From: Caproicibacter sp002399225
Lineage (GTDB): Bacteria > Bacillota > Clostridia > Oscillospirales > Acutalibacteraceae
Reading direction: 5' to 3'
NCBI GenBank assembly: GCA_036756705.1
Contig: DAIOKN010000009.1
Location: 19,785 to 83,784 of the forward strand
Length of the DNA: 64,000 nt
The notes under the pieces were generated by a model. It ran no database searches. It was not told the origin of the DNA and worked only from the letters and a program-made list of their open reading frames with translations. Below are positions 26,372 to 34,979 of this stretch, piece by piece. Positions within the stretch are counted from its first letter, which is position 1. Each line of letters opens with the position of its first letter. The translations under genes and the position numbers were made by a program.

Positions 26372-28090
26372 ATGTCAATCCAAAAGCTTGCCGGGCTGCC
26401 GAAGCTTAGTCAAAAAGCAGCCGGATTCAAACGGCATGATATGAATATCTGTTTTTGCCGTTTTTTATATGTTGTCGGAATTCAGTCCATCCGGATTATC
26501 AAACGCCTGAGGCGAAGAGCAAGCCGCTTTCTGCGGCCGCTTTTCAATGCCTGCCGGCATCTTTATGACCTTTCGGTCGGAAGAAGACTTCTTGGGCTGA
26601 GAGAAGAGTTTCGCTCCATTCGAAGTGGCTTTCTTATTGCAGGCCACCGCATTCGGAAAGCCAGCCGTGAGGGAGTTTTCGCGACTGTCGAAGAGTGTTT
26701 TCAGGTAACGGGAATCAGTTTTCGGATCCATAGGGGATTTACGCTGTCTGTGTTTCGTATCGCAGTGCCGGTAGTTTCCGTCTTTTTGCTTTTCTGTACG
26801 GTACAATACTGGAACCATTTAAATTTTGGCCTGATTCTGGTCAACAATGGCGAACAGATTGCAGTCATTCAAAATGAAAGCACCTATGAAAAGGCCACTG
26901 AACTGGTAAACCAGCGCATGATTCACGACACTGTGTCCGGAGAATCACAAATGAAATTCAAGCCGAGTTTTCAGCTTGCAGCAGGGAACAAGGCCTTTGC
27001 CAACACCTCTGATGTCTGCAATAAATTAATTGAGCAATCGAATGGCATTATAGAGGAGGCCAGTGGTCTTTATGTGAACGGAGAGTTGATGGGAGTTGTA
27101 AAAAGCGGTGCGGATCTTCGTTATTTGATTCAGGAAATGCTCAGCAAAGCCTGTGGAAGCGATCCCAAAACCACTGCGCAATTTCTTCAAAACGTTGAAA
27201 TTGAAAACGGCCTTTACCCAACCACTTCCATTCTATCGACGGACGATATGAGCCAGCTGATGACGAGTACTGTTAAAACCGGCGCCACCTATCGGGTGCA
27301 AGACGGAGATACGGTTACTTCAATCGCCAGGGCCAATCATATGAAGGTTTCCAAACTGAATCAGCTGAACGGAAATCAGCTTGGTGATTCCATCCATCCG
27401 GGCAGCCTGATCAATATTGAAGTGGCAGAGCCTAGATTGAAAATCGAGCTGATCCAGACACAAACTCGCCAGGTACCGATCCCTTTTAAAACGATTCCCC
27501 GCAATGATGATTCCCAATATACCGATTATACGAAAGTTTTGACGCAGGGAGTCGATGGCGTTCAGGAATGTGTGGATAAAGTCTATACCGTGGATGGGAC
27601 AGAAACAAAAATGGAAACCGTCAGTGAAAAAATTTTGTCTCAGCCCGTTGATAAAGTTGTGCTGACTGGCACAAAAAAAAGGCCCAAAACGGAAAGCGGT
27701 ATCAGCAGCGGCAGTCTGATGTGGCCGGTCCCGTCACTTCATACCATCACAACCTATTTTACCTGGCGCTGGGGAGAGTTTCATTACGGGATCGATATCT
27801 CCGGGACTAACGCATACGGAAAAACCATCGTTGCCGCGGATGGCGGGACCGTGACGGACGCGGGATGGGACGGAGGGTATGGGTACCGGGTGGTCATCTG
27901 CCACACAGGCACTTTGACCACTTTGTACGGGCATTGCAGTCAGCTACTTGTTTCGGCCGGACAAAAGGTTTCGAAAGGCCAGGCGATTGCCAAGATCGGC
28001 AGCACTGGAAATTCAACAGGGCCGCACTGCCATTTTGAAGTAAGAGAAGGTGGAACAAAAGTTAACCCGTTAAACTATGTGCATAATTAA
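26372..28090 (+). CDS. LysM-G5-M23 peptidoglycan hydrolase
   Basis: A 572-residue membrane-anchored murein endopeptidase. A basic cytoplasmic N-terminus of about 120 residues is followed by one transmembrane helix (about 125-147), an extracytoplasmic region, a LysM domain (about 306-350, YRVQDGDTVTSIA), a G5 domain (about 370-440) and a C-terminal M23 domain with the zinc ligands in HYGIDIS and HCHFEV. The unusually long, Arg-rich cytoplasmic tail is not a family feature I recognise. It is a single-gene unit ended by terminators at 28128 and 28190. Confidence 0.92.
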   Translation: MSIQKLAGLPKLSQKAAGFKRHDMNICFCRFLYVVGIQSIRIIKRLRRRASRFLRPLFNACRHLYDLSVGRRLLGLREEFRSIRSGFLIAGHRIRKASREGVFATVEECFQVTGISFRIHRGFTLSVFRIAVPVVSVFLLFCTVQYWNHLNFGLILVNNGEQIAVIQNESTYEKATELVNQRMIHDTVSGESQMKFKPSFQLAAGNKAFANTSDVCNKLIEQSNGIIEEASGLYVNGELMGVVKSGADLRYLIQEMLSKACGSDPKTTAQFLQNVEIENGLYPTTSILSTDDMSQLMTSTVKTGATYRVQDGDTVTSIARANHMKVSKLNQLNGNQLGDSIHPGSLINIEVAEPRLKIELIQTQTRQVPIPFKTIPRNDDSQYTDYTKVLTQGVDGVQECVDKVYTVDGTETKMETVSEKILSQPVDKVVLTGTKKRPKTESGISSGSLMWPVPSLHTITTYFTWRWGEFHYGIDISGTNAYGKTIVAADGGTVTDAGWDGGYGYRVVICHTGTLTTLYGHCSQLLVSAGQKVSKGQAIAKIGSTGNSTGPHCHFEVREGGTKVNPLNYVHN

Positions 28091-28127
28091 ACCTTTTCAG
28101 GGTTATGATAATTTTACTGAAATATGA

Positions 28128-28171
28128 TACGCTTTGATTAGACTGAAGAAGCCTCTTCAAGGCGTATTTTT
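28128..28171 (+). terminator. Rho-independent terminator after the M23 peptidase gene
   Basis: TACGCTTTGA (28128-28137) pairs with TCAAGGCGTA (28157-28166, one G-U), followed by TTTTT. An inner GAAGA/TCTTC pairing is an alternative fold. Confidence 0.7.
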
Positions 28172-28189
28172 GTAAAGAAAAATTTAAAG

Positions 28190-28212
28190 TGCAGGGCCGC
28201 CCTGCATATTTT
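28190..28212 (+). terminator. Second terminator-like hairpin
   Basis: TGCAGGGC (28190-28197) and GCCCTGCA (28199-28206) form a 17-base palindrome with TATTTTTG after it. The TGCAGGGCCGC and CCCTGCATAT strings also occur in the hairpin at 23236. Confidence 0.6.
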
Positions 28213-28241
28213 TGCAATGGCGTAACAATTTTGGTTTTTTA

Positions 28242-28270
28242 TTGACTTTTAAAGCTTCCTGTATTATTAT
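28242..28270 (+). promoter_or_regulatory. Predicted distal sigma-A promoter of murA
   Basis: TTGACT at 28242-28247, 17-base spacer, TATTAT at 28265-28270; about 180 bases before murA. Confidence 0.5.
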
Positions 28271-28390
28271 CAATAAGGTATAATAAAATTTGGTTTTCAC
28301 CCTGCTTTGATGTGGGTTTATGCTATTTTTTACTTTGAAAATGAGTCGTTTTTATTCAAATATTTACAGGTATGGAAAATGAAAAATTAA

Positions 28391-28419
28391 TTTAATATTT
28401 GATAAAAACTTGTTATAAT
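28391..28419 (+). promoter_or_regulatory. Predicted proximal extended -10 promoter of murA
   Basis: TGTTATAAT at 28411-28419 with a weak TTTAAT -35 at 28391-28396; 33 bases before the murA start codon. Confidence 0.5.
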
Positions 28420-28451
28420 AGTATTGTCAGTAGAAGATTGGAGCGACCGTA

Positions 28452-29735
28452 TTGGATAAATTTGTAATTTGTGGTGGACACCGTCTGGCCGGAAAAGTTT
28501 GCATCAGCGGTGCAAAAAACGCAGCAGTGGCCATCATCCCGGCGACTATCCTTTCGGATGGGGTTTGCCGTATTGAAAATGTCCCAGATATTACCGATGT
28601 TTCTTCCATGACGGGTATTTTATGTGATATGGGTGCCAAGATCCGCACGATCAATAAATCGACCTTTGAAATTGATCCGAGGCCGATTCGCACTTATGTC
28701 GCTTCTGATGATCTGGCAAGGCATATCCGCGGTTCTTATTATTTAATGGGCGCTCTGTTGGGCCGTTTTCACCATGCGACGGTCACGATGCCGGGCGGCT
28801 GTGACTTTGGCGTACGCCCAATCGACCAGCATCTCAAAGGTTTTTTGGCCTTAGGAGCAAAATATAAACTGGAAAACGGAATGGTTGATGTGTCCGCAGA
28901 TCATCTGGTGGGCACGACGATTTATTTGGATGTTGTGTCAGTCGGCGCAACGGTTAACATCATGCTGGCTGCGGTAAAGGCGGAAGGGACAACTGTCATT
29001 GAAAATGCCGCAAAAGAACCGCATATTGTCGATCTGGCGAACTTTTTAAATTCCATGGGCGCAGATATCCGGGGTGCCGGCACAGATGTCATCAAGATTT
29101 ATGGTGTGACGCATTTAAAGGGCTCCACTTACTCTATTATTCCGGATCAGATTGAAGCGGGAACTTATATGGTTGCGGCGGCTGCAACCGGCGGGGACAT
29201 TTTAGTAAAAAATGTCATTCCAAAACATTTGGAATCCATTTCTGCCAAGCTGGAAGAAATGGGCGTTCAAATCGAAGAATTTGATGATTCTATCCATGTG
29301 GTCCGCAACGGTCCTTTAAATAAATGCAATATCAAAACGATGCCTCACCCTGGATTTCCAACGGACATGCACCCGCAGATTGCGGTGCTTCTTTCTATTG
29401 CCAACGGCACAAGCATCATCAATGAAAGTGTTTGGGACAATCGCTTCCGTTATGTTGAAGAGCTCAAGCGTATGGGCGCACAGATTTCGGTAGATGGAAA
29501 ACTGGCCGTGATTGAAGGAGTGGACCATTTGGATGCCGCTCCGGTCCGTGCAACGGATCTCCGTGCAGGCGCGGCGATGATTATCGCAGGACTTTGCGCA
29601 CGCGGAACAACGCAGGTTGAGGATATCCATCATATCGAGCGTGGCTATGAAGACGTGGAAAATAAATTCCGAAAGCTGGGGGCAGACATCCGCCGAGTTC
29701 ATGTTCCGGATGCCGAATCGGCAAAGGTGGTCTGA
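28452..29735 (+). CDS. murA: UDP-N-acetylglucosamine 1-carboxyvinyltransferase
   Basis: First committed step of peptidoglycan synthesis: transfers enolpyruvate from PEP to UDP-GlcNAc. The 427-residue protein has the N-terminal KxxxSGAKNA-like ISGAKNAA, the fosfomycin-target Cys117 in MPGGCDFGVRPID, and AGAAMIIAGL near the end. Translation begins at TTG 28452, nine bases after GGAG; no better start exists before the conserved MDKFVICGG. Single-gene unit ended at 29744. Confidence 0.96.
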   Translation: MDKFVICGGHRLAGKVCISGAKNAAVAIIPATILSDGVCRIENVPDITDVSSMTGILCDMGAKIRTINKSTFEIDPRPIRTYVASDDLARHIRGSYYLMGALLGRFHHATVTMPGGCDFGVRPIDQHLKGFLALGAKYKLENGMVDVSADHLVGTTIYLDVVSVGATVNIMLAAVKAEGTTVIENAAKEPHIVDLANFLNSMGADIRGAGTDVIKIYGVTHLKGSTYSIIPDQIEAGTYMVAAAATGGDILVKNVIPKHLESISAKLEEMGVQIEEFDDSIHVVRNGPLNKCNIKTMPHPGFPTDMHPQIAVLLSIANGTSIINESVWDNRFRYVEELKRMGAQISVDGKLAVIEGVDHLDAAPVRATDLRAGAAMIIAGLCARGTTQVEDIHHIERGYEDVENKFRKLGADIRRVHVPDAESAKVV

Positions 29736-29743
29736 AAGACAGA

Positions 29744-29770
29744 GGGGACGGAAGGCATCGTCCCTTTTTT
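29744..29770 (+). terminator. Rho-independent terminator after murA
   Basis: GGGACG (29745-29750), eight-base loop, CGTCCC (29759-29764), then TTTTTT. Confidence 0.85.
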
Positions 29771-29868
29771 ATTCGAAACAGAACAATGACAAAATTCAGC
29801 AGAATATGCAGAATATATTGAATGATCCCATAGATCAGCAACATATAGAAAGCAATGGAGGGAACAGA

Positions 29869-30663
29869 TTGGCGCGTTTTTGCACGCTGTTCAGCGGCAG
29901 TAGCGGGAATAGTTATTACATAGGTTCAGAACAGGCCGGTATTTTAATTGATGCGGGAAGAACGGCAAAGCAGCTTGATGCCATGCTGAAACATTGCGGA
30001 ATTGAATTGGAAGCCATTCAGGCAATCTTTGTCACGCACGAACATTCCGATCATGTAAAGGGATTGCGGGTATTCGCCTCACGGCATCACCTTCCGGTCT
30101 TTGCTTCTGCCGGCACACTGTCGGAACTGGAGCTTCTGGATTGTCTCAGCCCAAAATATCAAGCGGATGTCATCGATCATGCCGGCATGGAATGTGCAGG
30201 CATGTTTATAACGCCTTTTCATACTTCTCACGACAGCGCCGAAAGCGTCGGCTACCGCATTGAAACTAAAGATGGCCGAACCGTCGCCATTTCGACGGAT
30301 TTGGGGTTCCTTTCGGAAGAGGTACGGCAGGAACTGACCGGTGCAGACCTGATCGTGCTGGAATCCAACCATGACGTCGGCATGCTGCAAAACGGCCCTT
30401 ATCCATATTCGCTGAAACGACGTATCCTATCAAAAACAGGTCACCTTTCGAATATGGCCTGCGCAGAGGAATTAAGCGGCTTTGCAGCGGGTGGCACAAC
30501 GCGGTTTGTACTGGCACATCTCAGTTCTGAAAACAACACGCCGGAACTGGCCTATCAAACCTCTTTGTGTTCTCTGACTTTATCCGGAAGGAAACAGGGA
30601 ATTGATTTCGAACTGTATGTGGCTCCGAAAGAAAATAAAGAAGGAAAGCTGATTCGATTCTGA
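29869..30663 (+). CDS. MBL-fold metallohydrolase, WalJ/YycJ type
   Basis: A 264-residue metallo-beta-lactamase-fold protein with FSGSSGNSYYIGSE at the N-terminus, the metal motif THEHSDHVKG and a later HDSAES and ALSSENN-like HLSSENNTPE. In Bacillus the family member WalJ/YycJ is linked to cell-division and cell-wall signalling; the enzymatic activity is thought to be nuclease-like. The start is TTG 29869, six bases after GGAGGG. The open frame continues upstream into murA, but that part lacks the family start. Confidence 0.88.
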   Translation: MARFCTLFSGSSGNSYYIGSEQAGILIDAGRTAKQLDAMLKHCGIELEAIQAIFVTHEHSDHVKGLRVFASRHHLPVFASAGTLSELELLDCLSPKYQADVIDHAGMECAGMFITPFHTSHDSAESVGYRIETKDGRTVAISTDLGFLSEEVRQELTGADLIVLESNHDVGMLQNGPYPYSLKRRILSKTGHLSNMACAEELSGFAAGGTTRFVLAHLSSENNTPELAYQTSLCSLTLSGRKQGIDFELYVAPKENKEGKLIRF

Positions 30664-30664
30664 A

Positions 30665-31147
30665 ATGCTGAAATGTGATCTGATCTGTGTGGGAAAACTC
30701 AGAGAAGGATACTGGAAAAAAGCTTTTGAAGAATATGCAAGACGTCTGCGGCCATTTTGCCGGCTTTCTGTGACGGAACTCACGGAAAGCCGGCTGCCGG
30801 ATCAGCCAAGTGAGATTCAGATTCGTTCAGCGCTGGATGCAGAAGCGGATCGGATTTTGTCTTTGACCGGTCATTCCGCTTCCCTTATTGCACTGTGCAT
30901 CGAAGGAAAAGCTTTATCCTCTGAGCAGTTTGCAGAAGTCTTTCGAACTTCCGCCCTACGGGGAACAAGCCGGTTATGCTTCGTGATTGGAAGCTCGTAC
31001 GGACTTTCCAACCGGGTGAAAGAAAAAGCATCTCTCCTGCTCTCCATGTCCTCCATGACATTTCCGCACCAGCTTGCAAGAGTGATGCTCATTGAACAGA
31101 CTTATCGGGCTTTTCAAATTCTCCATCATGGAAAGTATCATAAATAG
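30665..31147 (+). CDS. rlmH: 23S rRNA (pseudouridine1915-N3)-methyltransferase
   Basis: A 160-residue SPOUT methyltransferase acting on the 70S ribosome. It has the N-terminal LICVGKLREGYWKKA.EEYARRL pattern, LCIEGKALSSEQFA, the SAM-binding knot FVIGSSYGLSNRVKE and the C-terminal FPHQLARVMLIEQTYRAFQI with HHGKYHK. It begins one base after the preceding stop, as in many Firmicutes where YycJ and RlmH are neighbours. Confidence 0.96.
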   Translation: MLKCDLICVGKLREGYWKKAFEEYARRLRPFCRLSVTELTESRLPDQPSEIQIRSALDAEADRILSLTGHSASLIALCIEGKALSSEQFAEVFRTSALRGTSRLCFVIGSSYGLSNRVKEKASLLLSMSSMTFPHQLARVMLIEQTYRAFQILHHGKYHK

Positions 31148-31201
31148 CTCTTCTGTTTGTGGACTCTCTGGCTCAGGATGCCTAAAACACAAAGCATAAA
31201 A

Positions 31202-31231
31202 GCATATCGGAAATCCCCTTTCGCATATATA
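31202..31231 (+). promoter_or_regulatory. Possible sigma-E-type sporulation promoter of the cwlD-like gene
   Basis: GCATATC at 31202-31208 and CATATATA at 31224-31231, 15 bases apart, approximate the mother-cell sigma-E consensus (GHATATT and CATACAHT). Expression in the mother cell would match known cwlD control, but the match is partial. Confidence 0.35.
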
Positions 31232-31253
31232 TGGTTGCGTGGGGTGATTGGTT

Positions 31254-32000
31254 TTGAAAGCGACAAAAAGCGAATTCCCTAAGAACTTCATTCCTATTAT
31301 GGTTCTGGTTCTTTGCTGTCTCGCTTTTTTAATGCTCTCTTACCTTTCTTACCGCCAAATCGGCATGATTGCCTCTACCCTCGCAAACGGCCAACCTTCC
31401 AAAACCGTGGTAATTGATGCGGGCCATGGCGGGGAAGACGGCGGAGCGTCCGGCTTTTCAGGCATGCCGGAAAAGGACATCAACCTAGCAATTGCCAAAG
31501 ATTTGGAACAGCTTTTATCCGTTTCCGGCTATCAGGTTGTAATGACCCGGACTGATGATACGGAAATCGGCGACAATACGCTTAGCACTACTCGAAAACG
31601 AAAAGTAAGCGATATGCATCAGCGGCTAAAGATCCTTGAAGGACAGGGAAATTGTTTTTTTATCAGCATTCATCAAAACCATTTTACACAGAGTCAATAT
31701 AACGGTACGCAGATTTTCTATTCAAAAAATAATCCTGAAAGCAAAACCTTGTCGGAGGACATTCGGGCCAGAGTAGTGGAATTGCTGCAAAAAGACAATA
31801 AAAGGGAAACAAAACCGGCCACAAGCTCCATCTTCCTGTTGTGGGAAGCGAAGGTTCCAGCCGTTCTGGTAGAATGTGGATTTTTATCCAATCCGCAGGA
31901 AGAAGCGAAATTAGAAGATCCCTCTTACCAGCAAAAAATGGCTTTTTCCATTTACAACGGATTTTTGGATTATTACTCCGGTGTTCGGCAGCCTTCCTGA
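31254..32000 (+). CDS. cwlD: N-acetylmuramoyl-L-alanine amidase, CwlD-like
   Basis: A 248-residue amidase_3 zinc enzyme. One N-terminal membrane/signal helix (about 14-32, FIPIMVLVLCCLAFLMLSYL) precedes the catalytic domain with VIDAGHGGEDGG, NLAIAKDLEQLL, SIHQNHF and the late ECGFLSNPQEEAKL. Size and single-domain layout match CwlD, which with PdaA makes muramic-delta-lactam in spore cortex. TTG 31254 is preferred because GGTGAT lies five bases upstream; TTG 31248 is possible. Confidence 0.82.
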   Translation: MKATKSEFPKNFIPIMVLVLCCLAFLMLSYLSYRQIGMIASTLANGQPSKTVVIDAGHGGEDGGASGFSGMPEKDINLAIAKDLEQLLSVSGYQVVMTRTDDTEIGDNTLSTTRKRKVSDMHQRLKILEGQGNCFFISIHQNHFTQSQYNGTQIFYSKNNPESKTLSEDIRARVVELLQKDNKRETKPATSSIFLLWEAKVPAVLVECGFLSNPQEEAKLEDPSYQQKMAFSIYNGFLDYYSGVRQPS

Positions 32001-32058
32001 CGAGTTTCGCGTCGATAGCGTTCTATAATAAAATCTTGAAGAAGACAGGACGGAAAAT

Positions 32059-33438
32059 ATGGCCGGAAAAAGAAAAAGTGTTTATATTTGCTCTGAATGC
32101 GGGTTGGAATCTCCCAAATGGTATGGAAAATGCCCGGGCTGTGGGCAGTGGAATACCATGCACGAGGAAATTGTGGAATCCTTGCCCCAAAAATCAGCGA
32201 TAACAGGAAGGAGGAAAACGGCTACAGCCGCAAGGGCAGCCGTTCCGCTCTCAGAACTCTCCGCTTCTGAAGAAGAGCGGTATCACACAGGGATGAGTGA
32301 ATTCGACCGCGTGCTGGGCGGCGGAATTGTGAAGGGCTCTCTGGTGCTGATCAGCGGAGAACCTGGCATCGGGAAATCAACTATTCTGCTTCAGATTTGT
32401 CAGCATTTGGGACAAGCTCTCAAAATTCTCTATGTATCCGGGGAAGAATCCGGAAGGCAGATTAAGCTGCGCGCATCGCGCCTCGGTGTGAACAGTGAAA
32501 ATCTGTATATTCTGACTGAGACGGATATCCAGATTGTGATTGAACAAATCAGAGAACAAAAACCGAATCTTGTGATGATTGATTCTATTCAGACCATGAA
32601 TTTCACCGACCTGAATTCGTCACCCGGAAGCGTGACACAGGTTAGGGAATGTACTAATGCAATCATGCGCGCAGCTAAATTGCTGGAGATCCCGGTTCTC
32701 ATCGTGGGGCATGTCAATAAAGACGGGGCCATCGCAGGTCCAAAAGTGCTGGAGCATATTGTCGATGCGGTTCTCTATTTTGAAGGAGACCGGCAAATGT
32801 CTTACCGGCTGATCCGCGCAATCAAAAACCGGTATGGCTCAACGAATGAAATCGGTGTTTTCGAGATGGGGGAGGACGGACTTCATCAAGTGGAAAATCC
32901 TTCGCAGGCCATGCTCTCCGGCCGTCCAAGCCATGTGGCAGGTACCTGCGTTACCTGTGTGATGGAAGGCTCACGGCCCATTCTTGCGGAAGTTCAGGGA
33001 CTGGCTACGACTTCCGGCTATGGAACGCCGCGCAGGATGGCTACCGGTTTTGACTACAACCGGATGTCTCTGCTGCTTGCCGTTTTGGAAAAGCGGGCCG
33101 GCTATTTCTTTTCTAATCTGGATGCCTATGTAAATGTGGTGGGCGGTCTGCGCCTGGATGAACCTGCTAGCGACCTAGCAGTTGCGCTCTCGCTGGTTTC
33201 CAGCTTAAAAAATAAGCCGATCAATGACTCGGCCATTGTCTTTGGCGAAATCGGTCTTGCCGGAGAGCTTCGTTCCGTTACACAGATTGACACTCGCATC
33301 AGCGAAGCAAAGCGGTTGGGCTTTAAGACTTGTATTCTTCCATATCACGGCCTGAGTCGGACCCGTGTGAAATGGGACGGAATCCGGCTGATCGGCGCTA
33401 AAAACGTGAGGGAGGCGTTTGAGGCTGCGACTGAGTAA
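32059..33438 (+). CDS. radA: DNA repair protein RadA
   Basis: A 459-residue RecA-like branch-migration helicase that processes recombination intermediates. It has the N-terminal zinc finger (CSECG, CPGCGQW), Walker A GEPGIGKST, Walker B-type LVMIDSIQT, the RadA motif KNRYG (usually KNRFG) and a C-terminal Lon protease-like domain (GGLRLDEPASDLAVA). Its last 41 bases overlap the convergent DUF1540 gene. Confidence 0.97.
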   Translation: MAGKRKSVYICSECGLESPKWYGKCPGCGQWNTMHEEIVESLPQKSAITGRRKTATAARAAVPLSELSASEEERYHTGMSEFDRVLGGGIVKGSLVLISGEPGIGKSTILLQICQHLGQALKILYVSGEESGRQIKLRASRLGVNSENLYILTETDIQIVIEQIREQKPNLVMIDSIQTMNFTDLNSSPGSVTQVRECTNAIMRAAKLLEIPVLIVGHVNKDGAIAGPKVLEHIVDAVLYFEGDRQMSYRLIRAIKNRYGSTNEIGVFEMGEDGLHQVENPSQAMLSGRPSHVAGTCVTCVMEGSRPILAEVQGLATTSGYGTPRRMATGFDYNRMSLLLAVLEKRAGYFFSNLDAYVNVVGGLRLDEPASDLAVALSLVSSLKNKPINDSAIVFGEIGLAGELRSVTQIDTRISEAKRLGFKTCILPYHGLSRTRVKWDGIRLIGAKNVREAFEAATE

Positions 33439-33586
33439 CATCATTATTATTTGCAGAGCGTGGAATCACTTTAATACAATGCACACATCCGTCTCCTGTA
33501 AAGTTAGTGATGGCAGAAGGTGTTTCTAGGGTACAGTAACCGTCTTTCTGATAAATACAGTCTACATCGCACTGAATCATACTCAT
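33398..33586 (-). CDS. Small DUF1540 domain protein
   Basis: A 62-residue Cys-rich protein fitting the DUF1540 family of Clostridia: MIQCDVDCIYQKDGYC, then GDGCVHCI, five to six cysteines that could bind a metal. The function of the family is unknown. ATG at 33586 has GAGGTGA six bases upstream. The Pro/Ser/Gln-rich tail overlaps the 3' end of radA on the opposite strand. Confidence 0.75.
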   Translation of the reverse strand: MSMIQCDVDCIYQKDGYCTLETPSAITNFTGDGCVHCIKVIPRSANNNDVTQSQPQTPPSRF

Positions 33587-33715
33587 GAAATTCACCTCAA
33601 TTTTTAGTTTGGTGAATTTCTTATTTTTTATTCGAGGAAGCCTGTGCCATGGGTTATCTTGTCATGCAAAAAGCAGCACATTTATTGGGAAAAATTACGG
33701 CGAAGAAGAAGAGTC

Positions 33716-33744
33716 TTGACAACTGAAATTTTAAGAGATATAAT
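33716..33744 (+). promoter_or_regulatory. Full-consensus sigma-A promoter for the tyrosine recombinase
   Basis: TTGACA (33716-33721), 17-base spacer, TATAAT (33739-33744): both hexamers match consensus exactly. Predicted start near 33751, inside the palindrome at 33743-33770. Confidence 0.85.
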
Positions 33745-33770
33745 TATACAAAATAAATATTTTGTATAAT
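33743..33770. promoter_or_regulatory. 28-bp near-perfect palindrome on the promoter start site, candidate operator
   Basis: Arms of 13 bases (ATTATACAAAATA at 33743-33755 and its complement at 33758-33770) around a central AA. It overlaps the last two bases of the -10 box and covers the expected start site, where a repressor would block transcription. The right arm also contains a second TATAAT. Confidence 0.6.
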
Positions 33771-33901
33771 TCAGGGGATTGCAGACTACTATATTGCCTT
33801 GAAAGCAGAATATTCAGCTTTCAACCCCCAAAAACCGCATTCTCCCAGTACTACCCCCATCATCAATCTACTGAAATTATTGGAATAAAAAGGAGCAAAA
33901 A

Positions 33902-34924
33902 ATGAAGCCAGAATTGCTTGCAGAAGCGCCTCCTATTCTTCGCGAATTCTTAGGGTATATCGGCACCATCCGCGGACAGTCACCCAAAACAGTCGAAGAG
34001 TATTATCTTGATCTGAGAACTTTTTTTCGCTATCTTAAGCTGAAGCATGGACTCGTTCCGCCAAATACAGACTTGAAAGAGATCAAGATTTCCGACGTTG
34101 ACCTAGATTTGATTAAGACCGTGGATTTAACTCAGGTATTTGAATATATGAATTATTTGAGTTCCGTGCGCAAAAACAGCTCGGCGACCCGTTCGAGAAA
34201 AGTCTCAAGCCTGCGCAGCTTTTTTAAATTTTTAACCAATAAAGCTGGGAAACTAAAAATTGATCCGGTCAAGGAGCTTGAGACTCCAAAGATTAAAAAA
34301 TCACTTCCAAAGTATTTAACGCTTGAGCAAAGCCTGGAACTTTTATCCAAAGTAGACGGTAAAACAAAAGAGCGTGATTACTGCATTTTGATCCTTTTCC
34401 TCAACTGCGGGATGCGCCTTTCGGAGCTGGTCGGTTTAAATTTGACCGACATTCATTTTGGGGACTCCACCGTTAACATAACCGGTAAGGGCAACAAGGA
34501 ACGGATTGTTTACCTGAATGACGCCTGTATCGATGCATTGCAGCGCTACCTGACCGTGCGTCCGCGGGAAGGAATAAGCGAAAAAAATGCCCTTTTTATC
34601 AGCGGACAGAGGAAGCGGATCAGTCCCAAAACCGTCCAGTACATTGTTAAGAAATATCTGGCGATGATTGACCTAGGCGGCCCCGGATATTCCGTACATA
34701 AACTCCGCCATACTGCCGCAACTCTGATGTATCAGCATGGGCATGTCGACATCCGGGTCCTGAAGGATATTTTAGGCCATGAAAGCCTAGGCACAACGGA
34801 AATTTACACGCACCTTTCCAGCGAGCAGATGGCAACGGCCGCAGAGGCAAATCCGCTCTCCCATGTCAAACCGAGGACCGCTCCACCGAAAATAAAAACA
34901 AAAAATTCAAAAAAAGGCGCATAG
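33902..34924 (+). CDS. Tyrosine recombinase, XerC-like
   Basis: A 340-residue site-specific recombinase. An N-terminal SAM-like DNA-binding domain (about 10-120) precedes the catalytic domain with Arg in CGMRLSELVGLN, the beta-hairpin Lys in TGKGNKERIV, HKLRHTAAT, LGHESLGTTEIYTH (His and nucleophile Tyr). All catalytic residues are present. Slightly longer than XerC/XerD of 295-300 residues because of an insert at about 55-75 and a basic tail. No phage or integrative-element genes are near, so a housekeeping dif-type role is more likely than integration. Confidence 0.88.
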   Translation: MKPELLAEAPPILREFLGYIGTIRGQSPKTVEEYYLDLRTFFRYLKLKHGLVPPNTDLKEIKISDVDLDLIKTVDLTQVFEYMNYLSSVRKNSSATRSRKVSSLRSFFKFLTNKAGKLKIDPVKELETPKIKKSLPKYLTLEQSLELLSKVDGKTKERDYCILILFLNCGMRLSELVGLNLTDIHFGDSTVNITGKGNKERIVYLNDACIDALQRYLTVRPREGISEKNALFISGQRKRISPKTVQYIVKKYLAMIDLGGPGYSVHKLRHTAATLMYQHGHVDIRVLKDILGHESLGTTEIYTHLSSEQMATAAEANPLSHVKPRTAPPKIKTKNSKKGA

Positions 34925-34949
34925 AAAAGAGAATCTTTTTCTATGCGCC
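34910..34949 (-). terminator. Terminator of the xerD-like gene (minus strand), overlapping the plus-strand recombinase stop
   Basis: 13-bp stem (34916-34928 with 34937-34949). Read on the minus strand it is followed by TTTTTT. The same stem could help stop plus-strand transcription. It includes the last codons of the gene ending at 34924. Confidence 0.8.
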
Positions 34950-34979
34950 TTATCCGGATAATTGGAAACTTTCCCTGCC

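Larger units (their letters stand above)
28091..28451. other. Intergenic region with two terminators and murA promoters
   Basis: AT-rich 361-base gap. It contains hairpins at 28128 and 28190 and promoter-like sequences at 28242 and 28411. A further TATAAT at 28279-28284 lacks a -35. I see no small gene with a ribosome-binding site. Confidence 0.6.
33587..33901. other. Intergenic region with consensus promoter, palindrome and structured leader
   Basis: Between the divergent DUF1540 and recombinase genes. It holds the promoter at 33716, the palindrome at 33743 and, in the 150-base leader, TTGAAAGC (33799-33806) facing GCTTTCAA (33817-33824), flanked outside by GGGG (33774-33777) and CCCCC (33825-33829) that could extend the stem. 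No small gene is evident. Confidence 0.6.
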
